Assembly (NCBI RefSeq): GCF_002117485.1
Contig: NZ_CP021030.1
Coordinates: 3,351,001 to 3,415,000 of the forward strand
DNA length: 64,000 bases
Direction: 5' to 3'
Source: Rhizobium sp. NXC14
GTDB taxonomy: Bacteria > Pseudomonadota > Alphaproteobacteria > Rhizobiales > Rhizobiaceae
Part shown: positions 18,606 to 27,200 of the stretch, in pieces
Layout of the letters: every line of letters starts with the position of its first letter
Position numbering within the stretch: position 1 is the stretch's first letter
Program-made: the position numbers and the translations under genes
The notes under the pieces: model-generated
Databases searched by the model: none
Seen by the model: only the letters and a program-made list of their open reading frames with translations
Told to the model about the DNA's origin: nothing

Positions 18606-18636
18606 GCCTCGCAATATTTTCGAAATGTGCATCGAA

Positions 18637-18665
18637 CCCCATGAGATGGAAACCATCTCATGGGG
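18637..18665. terminator. 13-bp perfect hairpin after the DUF6641 gene
   Basis: CCCCATGAGATGG, AAA loop, exact complement. It lies 32 bases past the stop. Only a short GTTT follows, so it may terminate weakly or protect the 3' end. The rest of 18666-18940 shows no gene. Confidence 0.5.
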
Positions 18666-18940
18666 GGCGTTTCTGCCTGCGGGTCCAATGGAGCGTCAAC
18701 GATAAGCGTTCGGCGCTGGCCGCAGCGCAAGTGCATTTGGGCCCTTCGCTGCGTTCCTTGACGTGTCTGTGCGTCTGGACGACAGCGCCGGCAGCTTGCC
18801 GGTGCTGTTTTCATTTTCTTCATCACTGCCGGATAGAGAAGCCAAGCCAGTGATTTTGTTCCGCGTTCACCGCGCCACCTCTCCGCTCGCCCTTTTCGCC
18901 ACATGGCGTTTTGCTGCCGCTGTACAACAGCGGAGACAGC

Positions 18941-19702
18941 ATGCAGCCGGATCGGGACAGCGACAACACCCAAAATCCTCTTTCAGCCGCCGCCATGGAC
19001 CTGGCGTTCCTGTTCATGAACGACCTGCATGTCGGCGGCCGATCGATCTATCGGATCAACACCAGCAAGCGCCCATTCTGGGTGCGCTACGAGGCTGATG
19101 GCCGCAGGCAGGAGCGCAGGTTTCGTTCGGCGCTGTCATGGCGCGCACTGATGCTGTTCGCGCTGGAAGACTGCCGGGAATTCAAGGTTCTGGAAATGGA
19201 CGAACCGGGGCGGCTGGCGCGGATGTTTCCCGAAGACATCATACAGAAGCTGGACGACAGCGCCGAAGTACGCCGCGATGTCGTACCGGTAGTGAAGCTG
19301 ATCGATCCGAATGGGCCGGGGAAAGTCATCATTACCCGCAGCCGGTGCCGAGGTCATGCCGTCGATACCCTCCATAATCTCAACGACGGCAAGCCGGTGT
19401 TCCAGCCGGTGTGGATTTCCGATCTGCTGCGGCTCGATGCGAAGATCGGCTTGCGGCTGGTGCGGGACGAAAGCTTTGCCCCGACGCTGCCCATCAGTTC
19501 CTATCTTGAGGCAGCTGCGCTGACCGGCCGGATAGCCGATGAGCGAGAACTTAACATTCTGCCGCTCACCGGCAACGTACCGCGGCTGCGATTGCCGGAG
19601 CCGGCGCCGACCGTGCTGCGCATCTTCGACTGGCAATGCCGCCAACAGCCCGAGCTTGAGCAGCTTCGCGGCCGGACGATCTACGAGGACTATGGCCTGT
19701 AA
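18941..19702 (+). CDS. Hypothetical element protein
   Basis: 253 residues from the ATG at 18941 (CGGAGAC upstream). No family recognised. The N-terminal half has SIYRINTSKRPFWVRYEADGR, a possible small beta-rich domain. The C-terminal half is mixed with PVWISDLLRLDAKIGLRL and YLEAAALTGRI. It has no membrane segment and no cysteine motif. It follows the DUF6641 gene on the same strand and may be co-regulated. Probably a cytoplasmic accessory protein of the element. Confidence 0.6.
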   Translation: MQPDRDSDNTQNPLSAAAMDLAFLFMNDLHVGGRSIYRINTSKRPFWVRYEADGRRQERRFRSALSWRALMLFALEDCREFKVLEMDEPGRLARMFPEDIIQKLDDSAEVRRDVVPVVKLIDPNGPGKVIITRSRCRGHAVDTLHNLNDGKPVFQPVWISDLLRLDAKIGLRLVRDESFAPTLPISSYLEAAALTGRIADERELNILPLTGNVPRLRLPEPAPTVLRIFDWQCRQQPELEQLRGRTIYEDYGL

Positions 19703-19750
19703 ATTCTTTCCGACGACTTGATACAACCGGCAAGCATCTGGGTCGAAAAA

Positions 19751-20239
19751 TCAGCCTTTGTTTGCCAACTCGAAAAGAACCTGCTGTTGCTGCGTCGCCA
19801 GCAATGCGCCCGCCAACGTCTCTTCCGGTCCGTCTTTCTCCCAACGCAATACATACCGTAGGATTGGCACATTGTGTTCGAGCGTTAGTTCGGACAGCCG
19901 CTGGCGCTCGCTTTCTTCATAGGCCGTATCATCGGCGAACTTATTGGTTATCGGCTTGTTTTTCCGAGCCAACAGCTCCGGCCTTATACGATCCTGCGAG
20001 GTGATGAATTCGAAATCGGCGATTGCATTTAGTTGCGCGTAAAACTGCGCCTCCGGCAGGACCCGTTTCCGCAAGTCCCGGTCAGGTCGAACGAAACACG
20101 AAACGATCCGCTTGGATCGGTCCATGCTGAACATCGCTGTATATGTAGCTGCTCCCGCGTATAGGGACACGCCACCCTCCAAATAAGCCAGCGGCTCTTG
20201 CAGTCGTGCGATACGTTCTTTGAGGTCTGATGGGGTCAT
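19751..20239 (-). CDS. Hypothetical protein at the end of the replication-like block
   Basis: 162 residues, soluble. MTPSDLKERIARLQEPLAYLEGG suggests an N-terminal helical hairpin; the rest is mixed and ends in a helix rich in Gln/Leu. No known motif is seen. It is the last gene of a minus-strand series running from 24069 down, after a 126-base gap, so co-transcription is likely but not proven. Confidence 0.55.
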   Translation of the reverse strand: MTPSDLKERIARLQEPLAYLEGGVSLYAGAATYTAMFSMDRSKRIVSCFVRPDRDLRKRVLPEAQFYAQLNAIADFEFITSQDRIRPELLARKNKPITNKFADDTAYEESERQRLSELTLEHNVPILRYVLRWEKDGPEETLAGALLATQQQQVLFELANKG

Positions 20240-20365
20240 GCCGAATACGCGTCCATGAAAAATGGGGCCGAATTGCTTCGGTCCCCAATACCTGGTCGTG
20301 ATTGAGGTTTGCTTAAGGCTGCAACTCTCATGGTAAAGTCAACTTCGCCATCGCTTGGACGACCC

Positions 20366-20623
20366 TCAGTGACGCTTGTTGCCATGCGCCGTGCAGGCGG
20401 CAACGTAGGCCTCAACCAGATCGCCCTCCTCGGGCGTGAGGCTGTTCACCACGAATTGCGCGATATCCGTGGCAATGACGTGCTGATCGAAGACGAGCGC
20501 CATAATCAATTCGAGCGCCCGTTGGTCCTGTTCCAGTACACGGATGAGCGGCTTAATCGCCGCTTCCCGCATGATCCGCATTTCCAGCGGCATATCTTCC
20601 TTAGCAAGCACTTTGAACTTCAT
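20366..20623 (-). CDS. Small helical protein of the replication-like block
   Basis: 85 residues from the ATG at 20623, chosen for AAGGAG 9 bases upstream. MKFKVLAKEDMPLEM is followed by helices rich in Leu/Glu and a His-containing tail. It follows the AAA+ gene by about 60 bases. It may be a partner of the ATPase, but no family is recognised. Confidence 0.55.
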   Translation of the reverse strand: MKFKVLAKEDMPLEMRIMREAAIKPLIRVLEQDQRALELIMALVFDQHVIATDIAQFVVNSLTPEEGDLVEAYVAACTAHGNKRH

Positions 20624-20684
20624 CGCGTTTAACTCCTTACGTTTGCGATGTTGGGAAATGAGGCAGCTATTCGCCCCATGAGGG

Positions 20685-21350
20685 TCACGGCATACTTCTG
20701 CGCGTGATGATGTCTTCGATGACGCCCCACATGTCGCGGAACGTAGCGAGGCCGCTGCTATCCTTGGATAGTGCAATGCGGAGGTCCTCGATTGCGTAGG
20801 GGATGCCTTCGCCATCGAGGACGCGGCAAGCCATCGGCAAAACGTCGTCCACGGTTGTCGCCGGAACGTCGAGTACAAGGCAGCGGTCGCGGACTGGATT
20901 ACTAATCCCGCTAAGGTGGTTCGTCGTCAGAATGAAGAACACGCCCTTGTCCACCGACGGGAACTTGGTCATCAGTCCCTTCAGCGCAGCCATGGCCTGG
21001 GGCGTGAAATCATGGGCTTCATCCAAAATGACCACACGCAGGTTCTGCGAGTTGCGTGCGTATGTATGCACGGTCTGGCTGATGCTTTTGATCGTCTTGA
21101 CGCTCGGATCTTCCGCCGCATCGACAAAACGGATGTCGTAGGACGTCATACCCGGGATGATCTCGGCAGCGAGCAACTTGGCAAGTTGCGTCTTGCCGCT
21201 GCCGGCAGGGCCTACCAGCAACAACGGGCGCGTGAACGTCCCCCTGGGATAGCCGTGGATGACGGTCATCGTCTTGAGGTTGAACGTTGTGTAGTCGGCG
21301 AGTTTCTTCGGCTCGTACTTCGACATGAGCGAAGACAAGGTGATTGTCAT
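20685..21350 (-). CDS. AAA+ ATPase, clamp-loader-like
   Basis: 221 residues. Walker A is GPAGSGKTQ (47-55), Walker B VVILDEAHDF (D110-E111), sensor 1 ILTTNHL and an arginine-finger-like NPVRDRC. The spacing and the short length fit the ATPase core of clamp loaders (T4 gp44, RFC small subunit) or phage-type replication ATPases. A collar domain is largely missing. It could load a replication or recombination factor during element replication. The neighbours are unknown proteins and a HUH Rep-like protein. Confidence 0.75.
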   Translation of the reverse strand: MTITLSSLMSKYEPKKLADYTTFNLKTMTVIHGYPRGTFTRPLLLVGPAGSGKTQLAKLLAAEIIPGMTSYDIRFVDAAEDPSVKTIKSISQTVHTYARNSQNLRVVILDEAHDFTPQAMAALKGLMTKFPSVDKGVFFILTTNHLSGISNPVRDRCLVLDVPATTVDDVLPMACRVLDGEGIPYAIEDLRIALSKDSSGLATFRDMWGVIEDIITRRSMP

Positions 21351-21417
21351 CGGAAAAATCCTTTATCTATGGGATGGGGAGTGCGTTGGCGGTTGAAAGC
21401 CACCATCGCATATCAGC

Positions 21418-22173
21418 TCACTCGGACTTGCCAGCGAGACGATCCTTGGCCGCGTCCTGCTCACCCGTGCTCGGCTGCGCGGGCTTCAGGATGACCTTGA
21501 AGTCCTTGACGTTCACCGGGTTTGCCAGCGCCTCGCCGACCCGCTTGGTCATCGCGTCGATAGCACCCTTGCCGGTGTGAACCGCAACCACTTCGAAATC
21601 GCCGTTCGCGCGTTCGGTGACGAACCAAACCGCCTTCTTGGACTCGGAGTGAACCGGGAGTGTCCAAGCACTCTCCTTAGGGCGCGGGATGATGAAGGCG
21701 TCCTTCCGCTCAGCCTTCATTGCTCCGTTTGCCTTGGCAATGGCAGCAGTCTTTTCGGCCTTGTTCTCCTCGCTCAGTGCTTCGTAGTCAGCACGACGAA
21801 TAGCCTCGATGCCATTCTTATCTTCGATCCACTTGGCGAAGACATCGACGCCGATGTTCAGTGCGGCGCCCTTGAGCAGCACCGCGCTATAGGCACTGGC
21901 CTTCGACGGATCGGCGTTGCGGAACACCAATTTGACGGCAGCGAGTTCGCCCGTCGCAAGCGTCTGCAACTTGACACTGATCTCCTTCGCCGCCTTATGC
22001 AGGGCAACCTTGTCGTGGGTCTGGCTGAGACGGTAAGCGTCCTGCATCGCCACGTAGAGCGACTTATTCGCCGTACGCAGATTGTCCAGATAGGTCTGAA
22101 CGTGTGCGTCCGCGTCCGTGAGAACGGTCTTGATCGCCTCGTTGGTGATCTTGTCGAGAGTGATAAAAGCCAT
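21418..22173 (-). CDS. Hypothetical protein of the replication-like block
   Basis: 251 residues, AAGGAG upstream of the ATG at 22173. The N-terminal 130 residues are helical (KTVLTDADAHVQTYLDNL). The middle is Lys/Ala/Glu-rich. The C-terminal region has strands (KKAVWFVTERANGDFEVVAVHTG), as in a small DNA-binding OB-like or single-strand-binding fold. That reading is speculative. Tightly linked to the AAA+ gene, it may be an accessory replication factor. Confidence 0.55.
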   Translation of the reverse strand: MAFITLDKITNEAIKTVLTDADAHVQTYLDNLRTANKSLYVAMQDAYRLSQTHDKVALHKAAKEISVKLQTLATGELAAVKLVFRNADPSKASAYSAVLLKGAALNIGVDVFAKWIEDKNGIEAIRRADYEALSEENKAEKTAAIAKANGAMKAERKDAFIIPRPKESAWTLPVHSESKKAVWFVTERANGDFEVVAVHTGKGAIDAMTKRVGEALANPVNVKDFKVILKPAQPSTGEQDAAKDRLAGKSE

Positions 22174-22252
22174 TTAAATCTCCTTGTGTTTGGCGTTGAT
22201 CACAAGGACATTTCTAGGCTGAGGGCGCGAAATTAGCAGTTCAGTTGGACGG

Positions 22253-23239
22253 CTATAAAAAACGTGAAATCAGTAGGTTACGGGATTTACGGGAACCCGC
22301 GCTCGACCAGATCTTGCTCTTCATAGCCCGGTCCTTGGCCAATTCGTATTTTCCGAAGGCCGCAAGCGCGCTCATGGCGACTTGTGGTCGAGCTTCGTGT
22401 TTCGCACTTCCGCTGGCCACTTGTTCAGCCGTGGTTGCTGCCACGGCGAGCCAAGCGCTTTCCCTGCGCGTCACAATCACGCTCCGCGTCTCCGGCAGTT
22501 CATCGCGAGCATAACGCCTTTGCAGCATGTCGAGGTCTTTGTCGCGACGATTACGCGGCAAAGCCATCTGCGCATCGATCCAATCGGCAATATCCTCGAC
22601 CATCGCGCATGCCGACACGACATGATCGCGTCGCCAGCGTGTCCGATAGCGCACGAGCTGCGTGTGGTTCGGATCGCCGCCTTCTAACAGACCCTCGTCG
22701 TAGTCCTTAAAGAACCTTGCTCGTTTCGCGCGCGTGAGGTGCGCGTTGTGCTCCAGAGTCTCGGTGCTGATAGGGAAATTAAAGCGGTTCTTTTCAAACG
22801 AGGACAAGCTTTCGTACTGCCGGCGCTCGGACGGCAAGAGGCCGTCGCGCTTCAGTCCTTCCGCATCTGCGCGGGCACGCTTGCGATGCGCCTCGCGCTC
22901 AGCGGATGTGAGGCGAACACCGCGCTCATAAGCGGCTGCGTTTTCGCGCATCTTCGCTTCGTCAAAATCGGGGGTCTGAAGTTTGAACCAAACGAGGGTC
23001 ATGGTTTCCAGCGCGTATTGGCGCTTGATCTCGTCGGGGTCGGTCTCGAAAGGGTCTGGGGTGAAAATATCGAGAAAATACCCGTCGTCCTCGGGTTTCA
23101 AACTACGGAGAGGCCAAAGGCGCTCATGAAATTCAGCCGTGTTCTCGGAGATTTCCGCGCTGGTGTCTATCCGAAATGCCCGACGTACAAGACGCGCACG
23201 TCGGATTAGGTCAAGGATCGTCGGTTTCGCATTCTTCAT
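22253..23239 (-). CDS. Hypothetical protein, highly charged
   Basis: 328 residues rich in Arg, Glu and Asp. It contains RRARLVRRAFRID, a repeated basic/acidic middle (EREAHRKRARADAEGL) and WRRDHVVSACAMVEDIADWI. No catalytic motif is recognised. It lies between the HUH-like gene and the 21418 gene on the same strand. A role in DNA handling is possible from composition and context only. Confidence 0.55.
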   Translation of the reverse strand: MKNAKPTILDLIRRARLVRRAFRIDTSAEISENTAEFHERLWPLRSLKPEDDGYFLDIFTPDPFETDPDEIKRQYALETMTLVWFKLQTPDFDEAKMRENAAAYERGVRLTSAEREAHRKRARADAEGLKRDGLLPSERRQYESLSSFEKNRFNFPISTETLEHNAHLTRAKRARFFKDYDEGLLEGGDPNHTQLVRYRTRWRRDHVVSACAMVEDIADWIDAQMALPRNRRDKDLDMLQRRYARDELPETRSVIVTRRESAWLAVAATTAEQVASGSAKHEARPQVAMSALAAFGKYELAKDRAMKSKIWSSAGSRKSRNLLISRFL

Positions 23240-23601
23240 ATCATGAAAGTCTAATTTTTCGCGTTACACGAAGGAAAATGCCATCGGCCAAACCTAAACG
23301 GTAGTGCCTAACGCACTATTAGGCTGAAACAAGAGGTGATTTCTTTTGGGAAAATTCGATCCGGACGGATCATAGGGTGGGATTTATGCTGACGTTGATA
23401 CTTGAGTATCTGAGGTCTTCGACGCTGTGAATGCTCGATGCATTCGCTATGAAGACGTCTGTGGTTCTTCTGAACCATCTATCATCTGTTGGTAGAATTC
23501 CATTGCGGCTCTGCGGAGAGCAACAATGAAATGTCCAGACGATCGATCCGCAGGAAATGCAACGCAGGCGTGGCCACACGGTTTCGTTGCGGGTCTATGG
23601 T
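23240..23601. other. Non-coding gap of 362 bases inside the element
   Basis: No credible gene. The only structure seen is a weak hairpin GCCTAA/TTAGGC at 23306-23324. Its place directly downstream of the Rep-like gene means it could hold an origin, but nothing in it proves this. Confidence 0.4.
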
Positions 23602-24069
23602 TCAGTGCTTCATGAATTGACGGACGAGAACCACTTGGTCCCCGTCGAAGGAAAAACTCTGCATTTCCTTGGTGCAGTATCCGGCGACACCGCCTGCATC
23701 GTAGATCGGCTGGAAATTGGTTTCCCCGGCGCGCGTCAGTCGGCTCCATTTGAACGCGGTCAGCACCGACAGGTCGGCGTCGGGGCAGTCGGGGAACTTC
23801 AGCAACCCATGGGCGTGAATGTTCGTCTTCGTATGCTCGATGAAGAAGATGCCGTCGGTGCGTTCTTCGGCAGGCAGCGTATGCCATTTGTGCCCCAAAA
23901 GCTCGCGGTCCATCATGCCGCAGAATTTGCCGATCAGCCGCGTCATCTCATGCAGGTCGCCGCTGCCGTTCGTCGCCAGCGTGACGAAGGCGTTCGGCTG
24001 CATCTGCTCGGCCATCTCGATATAGCCGTCGCGCAAGCGTTGGCGGCCTTCCTTGGTGTTCTGCTCCAT
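23602..24069 (-). CDS. HUH-type Rep-like endonuclease (putative replication/mobilisation initiator)
   Basis: 155 residues. FVTLATN near residue 28 resembles Rep motif 1. FFIEHTKTNIHAHGLLKF contains H85-A86-H87, the HUH metal-binding motif 2. GVAGYCTKEM has Y131 and K134, the Y-x-x-K nicking motif 3. Order and spacing fit a minimal single-tyrosine Rep that nicks and joins single-stranded DNA. There is no helicase domain. It may start rolling-circle replication or transfer of the excised element. It is divergent from the DUF6626-like gene, with a palindrome in between. Confidence 0.65.
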   Translation of the reverse strand: MEQNTKEGRQRLRDGYIEMAEQMQPNAFVTLATNGSGDLHEMTRLIGKFCGMMDRELLGHKWHTLPAEERTDGIFFIEHTKTNIHAHGLLKFPDCPDADLSVLTAFKWSRLTRAGETNFQPIYDAGGVAGYCTKEMQSFSFDGDQVVLVRQFMKH

Positions 24070-24108
24070 GTCGTCTCCCTGCTGCTACCCGAGCAGCACT
24101 GTTTTGGT

Positions 24109-24151
24109 AAATAACTCAGTTATTTAGCGGCGAGCTGCGCGGACACGTGTC
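24109..24151. promoter_or_regulatory. Two palindromes between the divergent Rep-like and DUF6626-like genes
   Basis: AAATAACT-C-AGTTATTT is an odd-centred perfect 17-bp dyad at 24109-24125. GACACGTGTC is a perfect 10-bp dyad at 24142-24151. Both lie in the 120-base divergent promoter region and are candidate operators, possibly for the 24190 product. Confidence 0.45.
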
Positions 24152-24189
24152 AAACAGGCGCAAACCACAGATATCAAAGGGAGGCAGAC

Positions 24190-24585
24190 ATGACGCACGA
24201 CATCGCGTTTCTGGAGAAGGTTTACGAGCGCATGCATCAAGCAGGGCTCGTTGAGAGCAAGGTGGAGTTTTCCACCCGTATGCTCGGCAAAGGTCCGAGC
24301 TATCTGACATCAATGAGCGCCCGCGACCGCAATGTGCCGCAGGAGGTCGTTGCGCATCTGCGCGATAGAATCGCCGCCGACATCAACGACATCGACATCC
24401 AGGCCGGCGAGCTTGAGGAACAGCTTCGCCGCTGTAAGCTTGAGCAGGCACATCGCAGAGAGATGGTCGGCTGGATCGCGGAGGATGGCTGTCCGGCTGA
24501 ACCGGGGACCGGCAGGAAAGCGCGCCTGCTTGCGAATTGGCTTGATATCGTGCGCAGCAGCCTAGCGCCCAGCGTTCGGTACTGA
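24190..24585 (+). CDS. DUF6626-like protein, possible HTH regulator
   Basis: 131 residues. FLEKVYERMHQAGLVESKVEFSTRMLGK followed by SYLTSM and VPQEVVAHL resembles the DUF6626 pattern, which looks like an atypical helix-turn-helix. A Glu/Arg-rich helical tail follows. GGGAGG lies 6 bases before the ATG. Divergent from the Rep-like gene with a palindromic region between, it is the best candidate for regulator of the minus-strand block. Confidence 0.55.
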   Translation: MTHDIAFLEKVYERMHQAGLVESKVEFSTRMLGKGPSYLTSMSARDRNVPQEVVAHLRDRIAADINDIDIQAGELEEQLRRCKLEQAHRREMVGWIAEDGCPAEPGTGRKARLLANWLDIVRSSLAPSVRY

Positions 24586-24590
24586 AATGG

Positions 24591-25160
24591 CTACAGCAGA
24601 TCGACGGCGGCTTTCATCATCTCGTCGCGGACATCGATATAGCGTTGCGTCGTGGCCAGGTTCCGGTGCCCCGCCAGCGTCATGATGACCTTCGGGCTGA
24701 CGCCTGAATGGGCAAGTCGCGTGATGAACCAGCGCCGGCCGCTATGCGAGGTCGCCCCGTCTAGGCCAGCGCTCCGATAAAGCTCTCCCATTAGCTGGCA
24801 GAGCGTGTTCGCGGAAAACGCCGTGCGCTTCTGCGTCATCAGCAACGGCGTGTCTGCCGCCCGGTCGCCAAGGTGCTCGCCGGCATATCGCTCGATCTCC
24901 CGGCGCAGCTTGTCGTTGAGGAAGACAACGCGTGCATGGCCACCCTTGGTAACCTCGGCGCTGAGCCGCAATTGCTCCCGAACCTTACCATCGCCGTCGA
25001 TGATATCCCGAACAGTCAGCGCGGCAATCTCACCGACCCGCAGACCTGCCAGATGCGACAGCATCAGCGCCAGCCGGTTGCGGCCCGCATGCTTCATCTG
25101 TGCGACCACCGCCAGCATTCGTTTGAATTCGGCGTCTGTCAGGACCCGAGCCTGCTTCAT
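24591..25160 (-). CDS. Small tyrosine recombinase (catalytic-domain-only, XerC/D-like)
   Basis: 189 residues, about 100 shorter than Xer proteins because the N-terminal core-binding domain is absent. All catalytic positions are visible: R41 (GLRVGEI), K72 (TKGGHARVV), H139-R142 (HSGRR), H165 (AGHRN) and Y174 (TQRYI). It could resolve dimers of the replicating element or be a degraded second integrase. It is convergent with the 24190 gene, with stops 5 bases apart. Confidence 0.8.
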   Translation of the reverse strand: MKQARVLTDAEFKRMLAVVAQMKHAGRNRLALMLSHLAGLRVGEIAALTVRDIIDGDGKVREQLRLSAEVTKGGHARVVFLNDKLRREIERYAGEHLGDRAADTPLLMTQKRTAFSANTLCQLMGELYRSAGLDGATSHSGRRWFITRLAHSGVSPKVIMTLAGHRNLATTQRYIDVRDEMMKAAVDLL

Positions 25161-25395
25161 CAGAACCTCACAAAAGACAGCGTTTCCATGCCATCCGTTA
25201 TGTTGCCGATGGACTGAAAGGGCGAGCGGTCATTGCCAGCGGGAAATTGCTCTGCTGGATCAAGGCTATCCAGCCGCAGCAAGCGAGAATGTCAGGATTT
25301 GCGTGTTTTCTTAGGTCTCGCCGATCACATCAAGTCTTCGAAGCATTCGTGAGAAATATCTGACCATAGGGCGAGAACGACGCCAAGCTTCCGAA

Positions 25396-27039
25396 TTAGA
25401 TGGCAACCGCCTCCAAACCGATGAAGCGAATGCGCACCCCGTAACCCATCGCGGTAAGTCGAGAAGTTTCGTCCCGTAAGGATATCTTACTGAAGAATGG
25501 AATATTGAAGGCGCCATTCGCCCGCGGCGTATCGGCGATCCAGAACTCCACAGTCCAGGCCCGATCGACATCCGCCAGCGCGACCGTCAGCGCATATGAC
25601 GCATCTGCACCGGAAATCTCCGCGGTTAGGGCAACAAGTTGGTCCCATGCTGCAGGATACCGTTTGAAATTCTGCGCAGCGTTCGATCCCTGTTTGAAAA
25701 AGTGGCTAAGGACGCTTGAGCGTCTTGAGCTCTTCTTCACATGAATGAAGCGCTTTCCAGTAATATCAAGAATGTCGCACGGCTCGAAATCCGAGCGTTG
25801 GACGCCGGGAATATTAACGCTTCGGGTGTCCAGCAGAACATAGCCAAGTGCCGTCGCACGCTCCGCGTTATAGCTTGCCTCTGACTGATATCGGCCATTA
25901 CCGTCTTCATCGTACTCTTTGCGGAGAGGTACCGGCGGATTGTCCCAACCCATCACAAGATTGTCGTAAGTTTCCTCGATCGCGGTCTTAAAAATCTCAT
26001 CGATCCGGTACCATTCACCTTCGTTCGCCGCATATCGCCCACCATCGTAAACCATTGAGCCGACAAGAGCCTTGCGGATTGACCACTTTTGATCTGGCCG
26101 CGCGTCATCCTCGAATTCGGCAATTATCTTATGGTCCCTAAGGGTTTGGGCGTCCACATCGGCAATCCGCATTCCCAGCGCAGATATGTAATGCCGCATA
26201 AGAAGATCAGGAAACCTGCCCCGCAATCGGGGGCCAGAAAAGCAATAAGCGACTCCATCATCATCGTGGTTCGCCGGCAGCCCGAGCTCAAAGTCTGCCT
26301 GACCCTGCCTGATGGTTTCTGCCGCTAGGTTGTCCAGTATGGTTATGAGACGGTTATCCGCGATTGGCGTCACGACATCAAGTATTTGGAAAGCAGTCTC
26401 CTGATAGCGCGTCGCCGTGAATAACCCGAGCGCCTCTGCCGCTATCTCAGGGAGATCGTTGAGATCGTACTCCCCCGTGACCTTGAGGGAGCGAGCGCCC
26501 GCTAGCGAATCTGCTAGAGTATCGTCTCGTGTTTTCCCGCTTACCTTGCGAACAAGATCCAGCGCGTCATCGAGTCCGAACGAGCGCAGATCACGCTGAA
26601 ACGGAGAGAGTGATACTCCTCTCATAGCATCGCCAAGGTTAGCGCGCTCAAGCCGCTTGAGCTTGCTATCGTCCAACGCATTGATTGCGGCGCGCAGACC
26701 GAAATCGCCCTCGAAATTTTCCTCAGCGAGGTACATCCATCCATGTGCGAAAGTTGCAGCAAAAATCCGCTCAGACTGGCGAAAAGCAAGAATTGCACAT
26801 GCTGAACTGGTCTGGATGTTTCCCGGTATCTGAAATTCACCGCGCAGTTCCCGCAACCACTTCGGCGGGAGTTCGCGAGAGTCGAATACATAGAGGCACG
26901 CCCCTTCCGCGAAATCCTCCCGGAGAACTATGTGTAAGAGTGGAGTTCCGATTTTGCTGGCCGCGGCCTCCGACAGCAACTGGGCAAAATCCTCGACATC
27001 GGGCTTGGCCAAATGCAGTGTGTATGACTTCTTTGCCAT
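25396..27039 (-). CDS. TIGR04141/DUF6119-family protein
   Basis: 547 residues from the ATG at 27039 (AGGAG just upstream); the frame is open further but the family-like start is AKKSYTLHLAKPDV. The C-terminal part has DITGKRFIHVKKSSRRSSVLSHFFKQGSNAAQNF, which is characteristic of these sporadically distributed proteins. The K-x-K and S-x-L-S-H-L/F-F-x-Q-G segment resembles a PD-(D/E)xK-like core. The family is often found in defence islands, and its mechanism is unsettled. It is divergent from the HNH/type I cluster. Confidence 0.72.
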   Translation of the reverse strand: MAKKSYTLHLAKPDVEDFAQLLSEAAASKIGTPLLHIVLREDFAEGACLYVFDSRELPPKWLRELRGEFQIPGNIQTSSACAILAFRQSERIFAATFAHGWMYLAEENFEGDFGLRAAINALDDSKLKRLERANLGDAMRGVSLSPFQRDLRSFGLDDALDLVRKVSGKTRDDTLADSLAGARSLKVTGEYDLNDLPEIAAEALGLFTATRYQETAFQILDVVTPIADNRLITILDNLAAETIRQGQADFELGLPANHDDDGVAYCFSGPRLRGRFPDLLMRHYISALGMRIADVDAQTLRDHKIIAEFEDDARPDQKWSIRKALVGSMVYDGGRYAANEGEWYRIDEIFKTAIEETYDNLVMGWDNPPVPLRKEYDEDGNGRYQSEASYNAERATALGYVLLDTRSVNIPGVQRSDFEPCDILDITGKRFIHVKKSSRRSSVLSHFFKQGSNAAQNFKRYPAAWDQLVALTAEISGADASYALTVALADVDRAWTVEFWIADTPRANGAFNIPFFSKISLRDETSRLTAMGYGVRIRFIGLEAVAI

Positions 27040-27200
27040 CGCTCCTCCGATGCCCATTTCTGCATCGACACGATGTGACGTCGTGTATACAAAGGCAACC
27101 ACTGATTTTAAAGCCAACCAGGCACGCTGCGACAACCCAGCGATCACCTGATTAAATTTCCCATCATCTGTAACCGATCGGGTTAGGCTCAGGAGGCAAT

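Noticed and set aside
23447..23887. 146-residue minus-strand frame overlapping the Rep-like gene
   Set aside because: It shares its region with the frame that has the HUH and Y-x-x-K motifs and is Arg/His-rich like other shadows.
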